A stretch of 37,337 bases of DNA, taken from Streptomyces huiliensis (GTDB taxonomy: Bacteria; Actinomycetota; Actinomycetes; Streptomycetales; Streptomycetaceae). Shown one piece after another: positions 31,348 to 37,337 of the stretch. The position numbers were made by a program, and so were the translations under genes. The notes under the pieces are model-generated. The model was not told where the DNA came from. It worked only from the letters and a program-made list of their open reading frames with translations, and made no database searches. Where the stretch lies: contig NZ_JAIQLH010000143.1 in the NCBI RefSeq assembly GCF_020037025.1, positions 1-37,337 on the forward strand, given 5' to 3'. Position 1 is the first letter of the stretch. Every line of letters begins with the position of its first letter.

Positions 31348-31716
31348 ATGATCGAACAGCCCACCGTCCGCCTCTTCTCCTACGGCACCCTGCGCCAGCC
31401 CGAGGTCCAGCGCTCCCTCTTCGGCCGCGAGCTCGCCGGCACGTCCGACGCACTGCCCGGCTACCGGCTGGCCACCGTGGAGATCACCGACCCGCACGTC
31501 ATCGCGCTCAGCGGCTCCGCCCACCACCCGATCCTCCGGCCGACGGGCGACCCCGCCGACCGCGTCGAGGGCACCGCGCTCCTGATCACGGAGAGCGAAC
31601 TGGCCGCGGCGGACGACTACGAGGTGGACGACTACGCGCGCACCCTGGTGCCGCTCGCCTCCGGCGCCGAGGCGTGGGTGTACGCGCCGGCGGACTCCGG
31701 TACGGCGGCCACGTAA
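31348..31716 (+). CDS. Gamma-glutamylcyclotransferase-like (AIG2/GGCT) protein
   Basis: A 122-residue protein of the GGCT fold. The N-terminal VRLFSYGTLRQPEVQR is the family signature for binding a gamma-glutamyl substrate; VEGTALLITESELAAADDYEVDDYAR carries the usual Glu candidates (Glu82 or Glu92). These enzymes release 5-oxoproline from gamma-glutamyl compounds such as amino acids, peptides or amines; the substrate here is unknown. Cytoplasmic. There is no Shine-Dalgarno, but a promoter with a -10 six bases before the ATG supports this start. It is divergent from the histidine phosphatase gene and convergent with the propeller gene. Confidence 0.85.
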   Translation: MIEQPTVRLFSYGTLRQPEVQRSLFGRELAGTSDALPGYRLATVEITDPHVIALSGSAHHPILRPTGDPADRVEGTALLITESELAAADDYEVDDYARTLVPLASGAEAWVYAPADSGTAAT

Positions 31717-31734
31717 CGCCGCGCACCGCGTCGC

Positions 31735-32916
31735 TCAGGTCCCGGTCCCGGGCGGCGGAACGACCTGTCCGACGCCGCCCCGGGCCTCGGTGGCGCTCTT
31801 GCGGATCTGCCACAGCTGTCCCTGCTGGTTGCCGACGTAGATCCGGTCGTCACCGACGTCCAGGGCGAGGCCCTTGCAGGTCTGGAGCCCCGTGGCCACC
31901 ACGCGGTGCGCTCCGTCGGCGAGCGTGATCTCGTACAGGCGCCCGTTCAGCGGCTGCGGGTCGACGGCGTACGCCTTGCCGGCGCCGTCGAGCTCCACGC
32001 GCAGGGCGCCTGCCCCGGAGAGGGTGGTCAGGACGTGGTGCCTGCCGGTGGCGAGATCGACCTCGTACAGACGGCCGCCGGTGTCGCCGACGTACGCCTT
32101 GCCCCGCCCGTCCAGTGCCACACCGGTGGCGGTGAGGACGCCCAGTTCCGCGGCGACCCGCTTCTTCTCCTTGCTGCCGAGGTCGACCTCGAAGAGCTGC
32201 CCTTCGGCGTGGTTGACGACGTAGGCCCTGCCTTTGCCGCCGTCCAGTGCTACGCCGTACGCGCCGGTGAGGCCGGTGATCGGGGTGAAGGAGCCGTCGG
32301 ACAGATTCACCACGAGGAGGCGCGCGTTGGCGTAGTCGGTGACGTAGGCGCTGCCCTTCCCGTCCACCTTCACGTCGCCGACGTCCCCGAGTCCGCTCGC
32401 GATCACGTGCTGGGCGCCGGTGGCGACGTCCACCGCGGACAGTTTCTGTCCGGCCCGGTCGGCGACGTACACCGTCTTCCGCGCCGGGTCCACCGCGAGG
32501 CCCTCCGACGCTCCCAGGCCCGTCGTGACCAGGTCGTACGCCGTCCTGTGGTCGATGACCCTCGACAGGTCCTCCATCTTCGGCAGGTCTTCGTCGCGGA
32601 GGTCCGCCTTCGGCGGCCCGCACGCCTTCAGGCTCGACGACGCCGTGCGGGAGACGGTGTTGGGGTCTTCGGATGCCTGGCGCTGGGCGGTGGACGCCTC
32701 TTGGGCGTTCCGGAACAGACCACCCAGGAATTCCATGACACCGAACGCGCCGTGTGCCGTCTGACGTACGAGCCACGGATCGCGTTCCGCTTCCAGGTCC
32801 CGTACGTCCTTGGACTCGCCTTCGGCACCAGGGGTGTTGCCCCGGATCTTCTCGGTGGACTTCTCACCGGATTCCGACTGGTCTCCGCCGGTGTCGAAGA
32901 TGTTCCCGAAAGACAT
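31735..32916 (-). CDS. NHL/SMP-30-like beta-propeller protein, second gene of the pore-former-like operon
   Basis: A 393-residue protein without signal peptide. Residues 1-110 are polar and helical (MSFGNIFDTGGDQSESG, then ERDPWLVRQTAHGAFGVMEFLGGLF). Residues 135-380 hold about six repeats of 40-45 residues, each with GVALDGxGKAYVGD and LYEVDLATG patterns (for example GLAVDPARKTVYVADRAG and GVALDGRGKAYVGDTGG), a beta-propeller of the NHL/gluconolactonase-like type. Such propellers bind ligands, proteins or sugars. The ATG has GGAGGA upstream and lies 35 bp after the stop of the aerolysin-like gene, so both probably share a transcript. In-frame extension to 33750 runs antiphase to that gene and is a shadow. 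Confidence 0.82.
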   Translation of the reverse strand: MSFGNIFDTGGDQSESGEKSTEKIRGNTPGAEGESKDVRDLEAERDPWLVRQTAHGAFGVMEFLGGLFRNAQEASTAQRQASEDPNTVSRTASSSLKACGPPKADLRDEDLPKMEDLSRVIDHRTAYDLVTTGLGASEGLAVDPARKTVYVADRAGQKLSAVDVATGAQHVIASGLGDVGDVKVDGKGSAYVTDYANARLLVVNLSDGSFTPITGLTGAYGVALDGGKGRAYVVNHAEGQLFEVDLGSKEKKRVAAELGVLTATGVALDGRGKAYVGDTGGRLYEVDLATGRHHVLTTLSGAGALRVELDGAGKAYAVDPQPLNGRLYEITLADGAHRVVATGLQTCKGLALDVGDDRIYVGNQQGQLWQIRKSATEARGGVGQVVPPPGTGT

Positions 32917-32930
32917 GTCCGTCCTCCGCG

Positions 32931-32969
32931 CTAGAGAGCCTGCTTCTGGTGCTAGAGAGCCTGCTTCTG
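32931..32969. repeat. Tandem duplication of the aerolysin-like gene 3' end with its stop codon
   Basis: CTAGAGAGCCTGCTTCTG occurs at 32931-32948 and 32952-32969 (period 21 bp). On the minus strand each copy reads QKQAL and a TAG stop. The downstream copy stays in frame, so readthrough of the first stop would add seven residues and meet the second TAG. Confidence 0.9.
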
Positions 32970-34007
32970 ATTCTTGAAGTCGATCTCCTCGGGCTGGAAG
33001 ACCCGGTGCTCGCCGACTTTCACGGCGACGATTTCGGCCAGCCCCTTCTGCAGGAACCTCCTGCCGGTGTCGCACATGTCGAAGTTGTTGGCCTCGTCGG
33101 CGGTTTCGCCGAGCGGCCAGGCGAGGACGCGGCTGTACTCGTTCGCGGTCTGCGGCGGAGCGCACCGGACCGGCACCGGCTCTTCGTAGTACAAGGCGAC
33201 CCAGCCGCCGAACGTGACGGGAATGGCATAGGAGAACCGTCTGATCTGCCGCCGCGTCGTGGCCATGACGTCCACCCGGCTGCCCACCGGCACGGTGACC
33301 GTCGACGTGTGCTTCCAGGCGGTGGTCAGCGAACCGCTGACGGACGCGGTGATCCCGAGCATCAGCTGCGCCGACAGTTCCCCGGTCCCGGTGGCGGAAC
33401 CCGATGCCGTCGTCGTGCCGGTCGCCTGGGTCTGGGTCTCGTTGTCGACGCCGATGTTGTCCTTGCTGTTCTTCACCGTGGACTTCATCGACTTGTTCAG
33501 CGCCATGCTCTTCTGCAGCTGCGCCTGTACCGCCGCCGAGGTCTTCGCCCCGAACGTGAGCTGCACGGTTCCCTGGAGCGACCAGCTGATGGTGTTCGAG
33601 ATCGAGAACTCGACCGTGTCCGTCGCGGTGAACTGCACGGGGTCGGTGGCGTTGACGTACGTCTGCTTGGAGAGCAGGTCGGGAGGCGGCTGCTCGATAT
33701 CGCCTTCCTCTTCGATGAGCGGCACCCCGAGGTTCAGATAGGCGCGCCATCCGCGCTCACGGGCGGTGGCCTCGTCGGCCGGAAACCCTTCGTAGCGAAC
33801 GTCGTTCAGGGAGAATCCGACGGGACAGATCTCGGCCTTCCCGTCCTTGGGCATCCTCTTCAGCTTGCTCAGGTTCCGCTCGAGAGTGGCGCGCGCTTTG
33901 TGGAGGAGGTCGAGCTCTTCCTGGTTCCGCGTCGTCAAGGGATGACGCATGAAGACGTCGCCGAGATAAGCCCGGCCCACACTGTTCTTCGCACTGGGCT
34001 CGGCCAT
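32952..34007 (-). CDS. Aerolysin/ETX-MTX2-like beta-pore-former-type protein
   Basis: A 351-residue protein of unknown function. The middle (about residues 120-280) has long stretches with strict alternation of polar and nonpolar residues, rich in Ser and Thr (TDTVEFSISNTISWSLQG, STVTVPVGSRVDVMATT), a Gly/Ser/Thr-rich insert near residues 195-210, and later RRFSYAIPVTFGGWVALYY. This is the pattern of the aerolysin/ETX-MTX2 fold, whose members insert a beta-hairpin into membranes. The first 110 residues form a separate helical part. There is no signal peptide. It is first in a two-gene unit with the propeller gene. The ATG at 34007 has GAGAGGA upstream but with a wide gap. The fold call is from pattern only. 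Confidence 0.68.
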   Translation of the reverse strand: MAEPSAKNSVGRAYLGDVFMRHPLTTRNQEELDLLHKARATLERNLSKLKRMPKDGKAEICPVGFSLNDVRYEGFPADEATARERGWRAYLNLGVPLIEEEGDIEQPPPDLLSKQTYVNATDPVQFTATDTVEFSISNTISWSLQGTVQLTFGAKTSAAVQAQLQKSMALNKSMKSTVKNSKDNIGVDNETQTQATGTTTASGSATGTGELSAQLMLGITASVSGSLTTAWKHTSTVTVPVGSRVDVMATTRRQIRRFSYAIPVTFGGWVALYYEEPVPVRCAPPQTANEYSRVLAWPLGETADEANNFDMCDTGRRFLQKGLAEIVAVKVGEHRVFQPEEIDFKNQKQAL

Positions 34008-34227
34008 CGCCTGAAGGATCCTCTCGCCGCGCACTGTGCCGCCGGAAAACGGTGCCGCCGGAAAACGGTGTGGCCGGAAACGGGGGGGGCGGGTAACCAT
34101 GCGGCTGGGCAACCGCGTTGCCACGGCCGACTCCCGGGCACTGCCTCCAGGCTCACACCCGCGACGACGAGTGTCGCGCCGGACGGCACCACACGAGTGA
34201 AGCCACGACCAGCGTCCGGGACCGGGG

Positions 34228-34407
34228 TCAGCGCCGCCCGCCGCGCCACCGCAGCGGCCCGGCGGCCAGCCACTCCGCGCGCATCTGCTCGTACTCCCGC
34301 CGCTCGGTGGTGGTGAGCGCGCGTCCCCGGCGCGCGGTCAGGAAGGCGCGGATGGCACGGTTGATCTCTTCGGCGCGTGGCTGCTGACGGATGGGGACCA
34401 GGGACAT
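34228..34407 (-). CDS. Small basic helical protein, paralog A of a tandem pair
   Basis: A 59-residue protein whose core AEEINRAIRAFLTARRGRAL is followed by TERREYEQMRAEWLAA. The same pattern recurs in the gene at 34558-34740 (EEINHAIRSFLTARSSRAL, DERREYARLRTEWLAA): about 60 percent identical over 40 residues. The shared part is two amphipathic helices rich in Arg and Glu; no family name comes to mind. The ATG has no Shine-Dalgarno, but TAGCCT (34414-34419) lies exactly six bases before it, the leaderless arrangement. Its paralog, the conserved length and matching promoters show that this is a real gene. Confidence 0.75.
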   Translation of the reverse strand: MSLVPIRQQPRAEEINRAIRAFLTARRGRALTTTERREYEQMRAEWLAAGPLRWRGGRR

Positions 34408-34419
34408 GCCGACAGGCTA
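34408..34419 (-). promoter_or_regulatory. Leaderless -10 of small paralog A
   Basis: Minus-strand TAGCCT (34414-34419), six bases, ATG at 34407. No convincing -35 box at the usual distance. The spacer 34420-34557 between the paralogs holds nothing else I recognise. Confidence 0.5.
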
Positions 34420-34557
34420 AGGGGAGCCACTGACAAACGGCCCGGGATCCGGGCAGAGTTCAGGAGAAGCTCATCAAATCCTCATCAAGCGGGGCACGAC
34501 GGCCGGCACACCCTCCGTACCACTCCCGCCACCTTTCCCCGCACGCCGCCTTCCCCT

Positions 34558-34740
34558 TCACGCCGCCGTGCAGTACCGGCCCCGGCCGCGGGTGGCCGCG
34601 AGCCACTCGGTCCGCAGCCGGGCGTACTCCCGCCGCTCGTCACCGGTCAGCGCGCGGCTGCTGCGCGCGGTGAGGAAGCTGCGGATGGCGTGGTTGATCT
34701 CCTCGGGGCATGCGGGACCTGCGGTCCGGGTGGGGGACAT
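34558..34740 (-). CDS. Small basic helical protein, paralog B
   Basis: A 60-residue protein: variable start MSPTRTAGPACP, then EEINHAIRSFLTARSSRALTGDERREYARLRTEWLAATRGRGR. It is paralogous to the gene at 34228-34407, arranged head to tail with 150 bp between them, and likely arose by tandem duplication. Two helices are predicted and the protein is basic, so nucleic acid or protein binding is possible; function unknown. There is no Shine-Dalgarno; TAATCT lies six bases before the ATG. Confidence 0.75.
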   Translation of the reverse strand: MSPTRTAGPACPEEINHAIRSFLTARSSRALTGDERREYARLRTEWLAATRGRGRYCTAA

Positions 34741-34752
34741 GCGCCCAGATTA
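34741..34752 (-). promoter_or_regulatory. Leaderless -10 of small paralog B
   Basis: Minus-strand TAATCT (34747-34752) is followed by six bases and the ATG at 34740, the same geometry as for paralog A. Confidence 0.55.
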
Positions 34753-34796
34753 CGAACGCACACGAACCACCGCACCCGAATTACCCCCCACCGGCC

Positions 34797-35465
34797 TCAA
34801 CTGTCACCAATGGCGGCCACCGCGAAGGCGAGCCGGCGATCAAGCCACCGAGCCTTGACGCGGAAGTCGACCCCCTCGGACTGCATCACCTCTTCCCCCT
34901 CGGCCAGCCACAGCAGGGTCCGGTCGCGGCGAGGCGCGTCACCGCCCTCGGCACCGAAGGAGAACACCGAGTCGAGGACGCCCTCGACGAGCTTGCCGGC
35001 CGCGCGGGCGGCGGCGTCCCGCCGGGAGAGGGCGGCCCACTTGTTGCGCCCGACGATCTCGGGGTGCCCGGGCTGCTCGACGCGCCAGGTGTGCCGCAGC
35101 AGCTTCCGCGTCGGCGGAACACGCCGAACGCGCCCGACCTCGCCCCCCGACTCGTCCCGTACCACGTACCGCCGCTCCCCATCGCCATCCCCGGTGCACT
35201 CGACCGTACACAGCACACGCTGCCGCTCCCGATCTCCGTACAGCACGCGGGTGGCCGCGTCGCGGGTGACGATCAGGGCGCAGGGCGGGTAGACACGGCC
35301 CGCGCCCTCCCGCCGGGGTACGCGGACGGCGGTGGGCCCGAACACCGTGCGCCCGCCCTTGGCACTCTGCCGCTCCACGCCGCCGACGGTGAACGTGGTG
35401 ACGCCCCGCCAGTCAAGAACCGCCGGCAGCGACTCTTCGTCCCGCCCGCCCCTCCCGAAAACCAT
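34797..35465 (-). CDS. Hypothetical protein, possibly LURP-one/tubby-like
   Basis: A 222-residue soluble protein. The segment RVLCTVECTGDGDGERRYVVRDESGGEVGRVRRV and the following HTWRVEQPGHPEIVGRNKWAAL, with repeated short strands and a central helix, recall the tubby C-terminal-like fold (LURP-one-related and scramblase families). The end, GVDFRVKARWLDRRLAFAVAAI, would be the central hydrophobic helix of that fold. I am unsure of the assignment. The ATG lies six bases after TAGGGT, with no clear Shine-Dalgarno, so it may be leaderless; it also begins nine bases after the stop of the short gene upstream. Confidence 0.65.
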   Translation of the reverse strand: MVFGRGGRDEESLPAVLDWRGVTTFTVGGVERQSAKGGRTVFGPTAVRVPRREGAGRVYPPCALIVTRDAATRVLYGDRERQRVLCTVECTGDGDGERRYVVRDESGGEVGRVRRVPPTRKLLRHTWRVEQPGHPEIVGRNKWAALSRRDAAARAAGKLVEGVLDSVFSFGAEGGDAPRRDRTLLWLAEGEEVMQSEGVDFRVKARWLDRRLAFAVAAIGDS

Positions 35466-35477
35466 CCCCCGACCCTA
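35466..35477 (-). promoter_or_regulatory. Leaderless -10 of the tubby-like gene
   Basis: Minus-strand TAGGGT (35472-35477), six bases, ATG at 35465. The box includes the TAG stop of the preceding small gene. Confidence 0.45.
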
Positions 35478-35699
35478 ATCCCACAGGTTGAACAGCAGTT
35501 CCCCGAGGCTCTCCGGCCGCCAGTAGGCCACCTGCTCCCGCTCGACCCCGGCCGGCGCGGAGGTGTCGACCCCCGCAAGCGACACCGACAGGCACGCCGC
35601 CCCCAACACCGTAAACCCCCACTCCGCGAGCCCGGCGAAAAGCCCGCCGCCATCCTCGTCACCACACTCCGCTCTCCTGCCACCGGACCCGGAAATCAC
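35475..35699 (-). CDS. Small hypothetical protein
   Basis: A protein of about 74 residues I do not recognise. The C-terminal half AGLAEWGFTVLGAACLSVSLAGVDTSAPAGVEREQVAYWRPESLGELLFNLWD has balanced composition, unlike shadow frames, and ends with an acidic/aromatic motif that looks conserved. The start is uncertain: GTG at 35699 is the best in-frame choice that avoids the divergent macrodomain gene, but its Shine-Dalgarno is weak. It is probably translated from the same transcript as the tubby-like gene next to it, or that gene has its own leaderless promoter. Confidence 0.5.
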   Translation of the reverse strand: MISGSGGRRAECGDEDGGGLFAGLAEWGFTVLGAACLSVSLAGVDTSAPAGVEREQVAYWRPESLGELLFNLWD

Positions 35700-35736
35700 C
35701 CTGTGCCCGGCCGCCCCGTCCCCGAGGATGGGCGCC

Positions 35737-36246
35737 ATGACCGTCATCACCCTCGTCCAAGGCGACATCACCGAACAACACGTCGACGCCATCGTCAACG
35801 CGGCGAACTCCTCGCTGCTCGGGGGCGGCGGCGTCGACGGCGCGATCCACCGGGCCGGCGGCCCGGAGATCCTCGCCGCCTGCCGCGCCCTCCGCGCCTC
35901 CCACTACGGCAAGGGCCTCCCCACCGGCCGAGCCGTCGCCACGACGGCCGGCCGCCTGCCGGCCCGGTGGGTCGTCCACACGGTCGGCCCGGTGTTCAGT
36001 CAGGAGGAGGACCGCTCAGAGCTACTCGCCTCCTGCTACCGGGAGTCCCTCCGCGTCGCGGCCGAACTGGGCGCCCGGACCGTCGCGTTCCCCGCCGTCT
36101 CCGCGGGAATCTTCGGCTGGCCGATGGACGACGCGGCCCGCACAGCGGTCGAGACCGTACGGCAAACGGACACGGCGGTGGAGGAAGTCCGCTTCGTCCT
36201 CTTCGACGAGCGGGCGTACGCGGCCTTCACCGCACAGATGCCCTGA
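35737..36246 (+). CDS. Macrodomain O-acetyl-ADP-ribose deacetylase-like hydrolase
   Basis: A 169-residue cytoplasmic macrodomain protein. It shows VQGDITEQHVDAIVNAANSSLLGGGGVDGAIHRAGG, where Asp10, Asn21, Asn24 and the Gly run with Asp34 form the ADP-ribose pocket, then VVHTVGPVF and VAFPAVSAGIFGWPMDDAAR, the second binding loop. This is the YmdB/MacroD-type arrangement, which removes ADP-ribose from proteins or deacetylates O-acetyl-ADP-ribose. ATG at 35737 with GAGGA upstream; ATG at 35728 is a close alternative. It is divergent from the small hypothetical gene. It is a monocistronic unit. Confidence 0.93.
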   Translation: MTVITLVQGDITEQHVDAIVNAANSSLLGGGGVDGAIHRAGGPEILAACRALRASHYGKGLPTGRAVATTAGRLPARWVVHTVGPVFSQEEDRSELLASCYRESLRVAAELGARTVAFPAVSAGIFGWPMDDAARTAVETVRQTDTAVEEVRFVLFDERAYAAFTAQMP

Positions 36247-36548
36247 CCGCTCACGGCCGACCGGAGAACGCTCCGGAGCCATCTTCGCCAACGACAGCAC
36301 CCGACACCGCCTGCCCGTCGCGTGGAACCGCCGGAGAGCCCGTTCCGTCGGAGTGACGGCCGGACGGCAAAGCGCGCAGAAAGGCTCCCCAAGGAATGAG
36401 GCCACGCGTCTTCCATTTCGACGAGATTCCGTGCGGCCCGGGAGAGAGGGCGCCCCCTCTGCCGCACCGAGTCTTGGACTGCTCCCGGGGTCCCCTCACA
36501 GGTCGTAGCCGACCCACGAGGGCCTTCCGAACACTCCGGAGCCGGCCG

Positions 36549-36665
36549 GTGGCCGAGGTCATCGATTCCGTTTCGAAAGTCGTCATGGCAGTCACCAGCA
36601 TCATCGTGGCCGCCCCGATCGTCCGCTCTTGGTGGGCGAAGTCCCGCCGAAACGACCGCCGCTAG
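36549..36665 (+). CDS. Possible 38-residue single-helix membrane peptide
   Basis: A short frame starting at GTG 36549 (CGGAG seven bases upstream) reads a hydrophobic segment VVMAVTSIIVAAPIV, then RSWWAKSRRNDRR. The hydrophobic stretch, the Pro, paired Trp and basic tail resemble small type I toxins of the Fst/Ldr group, but many short membrane peptides share this look. A longer frame from ATG 36396 has less gene-like codon use. Evidence is weak; no antisense RNA promoter was identified. Confidence 0.3.
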   Translation: MAEVIDSVSKVVMAVTSIIVAAPIVRSWWAKSRRNDRR

Positions 36666-36735
36666 CAGCGACACCTCGGGGCGCGGGGCCGACCGCCTCA
36701 AGCCCCGAGCCACTCCGAGCGCCGGAGCCTGGTGC

Positions 36736-36768
36736 GGAGCTCGCCGAATCGGCGATATCCGGAGCTCC
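36736..36768. promoter_or_regulatory. Nested palindrome
   Basis: TCGCCGA-A-TCGGCGA (36741-36755) is a perfect 15-bp palindrome flanked by GGAGCTC (36736-36742) and GAGCTCC (36762-36768). It could be an operator or a hairpin. No gene follows it closely. Confidence 0.5.
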
Positions 36769-37047
36769 GAGTCACGATCACGATTCCCCGCCCGGCTGAC
36801 GTGCACACGCAAATGCCGCCACGACCGGGCGCTTCCCGAGGCCGCCGGGGCGCGGACGGCAAGCGGCACCTTCGGCGTCTCGGCGCCGCGCGCCGACGGC
36901 CCCCGTCAACACTTGATCATTTGGGAGGAATCCGGGAGGCGGTGGCCGCCGGGCACCCGGTTTCGTGGACGGGGGACGCTCACGCCGATCGCGTCGAGAA
37001 CGGCGAAGACCCAGGACGGAGACTGCTCCGACCTGGGCCTTCATGCG

Positions 37048-37119
37048 TGGGCACAGACGGATTTGAACCGCCGACATCCGCTTTGTAAGAGCGGCGCTCT
37101 ACCGCTGAGCTATGCGCCC
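37048..37119 (-). tRNA. tRNA-Val(UAC)
   Basis: A 72-nt tRNA on the minus strand. The acceptor stem GGGCGCA (37113-37119) pairs with TGTGCCC (37049-37055), with one G-U pair; the discriminator is A. The D arm is GCTCAGCGGTAGAGC. The anticodon stem CCGCT/AGCGG encloses loop CTTACAA with anticodon TAC, which reads GUA valine codons. The T arm is GGCGG-TTCAAAT-CCGTC. CCA is not encoded, as is common in Streptomyces. Confidence 0.97.
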
Positions 37120-37337
37120 GCAACGAAAGGACAGCCTACATGCCCCCGGCGGCCCCTCCGCAAACCCTTAAGGGCCCCGGCCGGCCGAGGGCGACCGGGG
37201 GTTAACCCCACCCCCGGCCCGGTGGTGTGCGGGATGCCGGGGTGGCGGTGGGGGTCCGTAGCGTGGGTGGGGTCGGGGAGGGGCCTGGGGGTCGCTTCGC
37301 AGTGGGGCGCGGGAGCGCTCGGTGCGCACCGGCGTCG
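37120..37337. other. Upstream region of tRNA-Val at the window edge
   Basis: No gene can be called. It includes CCCTTAAGGG (37165-37174) and a perfect 12-bp palindrome GGGGTTAACCCC (37198-37209) in a very G-rich context, with a TAGCGT box near 37258-37263 that could be a -10 for a gene beyond the window. Confidence 0.5.

Larger units (their letters stand above)
36247..37047. other. Gene-poor region between the macrodomain gene and tRNA-Val
   Basis: About 800 bp with no convincing long gene. Composition is less GC-biased than the neighbours and frames are short. It contains a possible 38-residue membrane peptide (36549-36665) and a nested palindrome (36736-36768). It lies directly 3' of a tRNA gene, the classic target of integrative elements, but no integrase is visible. 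Confidence 0.55.

Noticed and set aside
32917..33750. N-terminal extension of the propeller protein to 671 residues
   Set aside because: It would overlap the aerolysin-like gene in another frame; a good Shine-Dalgarno precedes the ATG at 32916.
36396..36548. 89-residue protein starting at ATG 36396
   Set aside because: Despite an AAGGA before the ATG, the first 50 codons have poor third-position GC and no recognisable pattern; only the membrane segment at the end looks real.
1..37337. Insertion sequences, integrase, transposase or phage genes
   Set aside because: None of the genes shows DDE, tyrosine or serine recombinase motifs, and I found no terminal inverted repeats with target duplications.

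Overview
The window is high-GC actinobacterial chromosome, almost certainly Streptomyces or a close relative. GC-rich third codon positions, many GTG starts, Streptomyces-type families (DUF6230/DUF6114 pair, snapalysin with a divergent LysR regulator, GT87-PAP2 fusion, XRE-TPR regulators) and a near absence of TTA codons all point that way. Nothing looks like a phage, plasmid or biosynthetic gene cluster. It reads as chromosome-arm or flank DNA with many short independent transcription units.

Layout. 1-3200: end of an ECF-type vitamin/metal transporter operon (tail of an upstream gene, a double ATPase, an S component). 3200-7600: acetyltransferase, small secreted transglycosylase-like protein, duplicated-domain AsnC regulator divergent from a DHA2 exporter, ankyrin protein. 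7600-10900: DUF6086-like protein, then a translationally coupled three-gene operon (DUF6230, DUF6114, secreted protein) convergent with an NTF2-like gene. 11000-16450: GT87-PAP2 fusion enzyme, second acetyltransferase, and a DHA2 exporter whose C-terminus is a MarR-like winged helix. 16450-19800: secreted alpha/beta hydrolase, class 3 lipase, HAD phosphatase. 19800-22900: AhpD-like carboxymuconolactone decarboxylase, XRE-TPR regulator with an ABM monooxygenase, small Zn-ribbon protein. 22900-25300: TMEM165/GDT1 Mn-type transporter behind a yybP-ykoY riboswitch, DoxX, DedA. 25400-28300: snapalysin and its LysR regulator, cupredoxin, a 9-bp minisatellite. 28400-31700: hypothetical protein, serine beta-lactamase-like hydrolase, histidine phosphatase, gamma-glutamylcyclotransferase-like protein. 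31700-36250: beta-propeller protein plus an aerolysin/ETX-MTX2-like protein, two paralogous 60-residue proteins, a possible tubby-like protein, a short conserved-looking protein, a macrodomain hydrolase. 36250-37337: gene-poor DNA next to a tRNA-Val(UAC).

Regulation is the most informative layer. The sequence shows a manganese riboswitch; an exact ECF41-type promoter (TGTCACA-N16-CGTC) in front of the AhpD-like gene with no sigma factor gene nearby; one 21-bp inverted-repeat operator shared by the exporter-winged-helix fusion and the HAD phosphatase gene; two palindromes on the -35 and -10 of doxX; a TTA (bldA-dependent) codon in the LysR gene; and a set of genes without Shine-Dalgarno sequences whose -10 box (TANNNT) sits exactly 6-7 bases before the start codon, as in leaderless mRNAs.

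A second theme is small-scale repeat expansion: 6-, 9-, 15-, 21-, 27- and 26-bp tandem repeats in gene tails and spacers, and two cases where the last codons and stop codon of a gene are duplicated in tandem. The best candidate for an undescribed system is the two-gene unit at 31735-34007 (propeller plus pore-former-like protein); the membrane exporter fused to a DNA-binding domain is the second.
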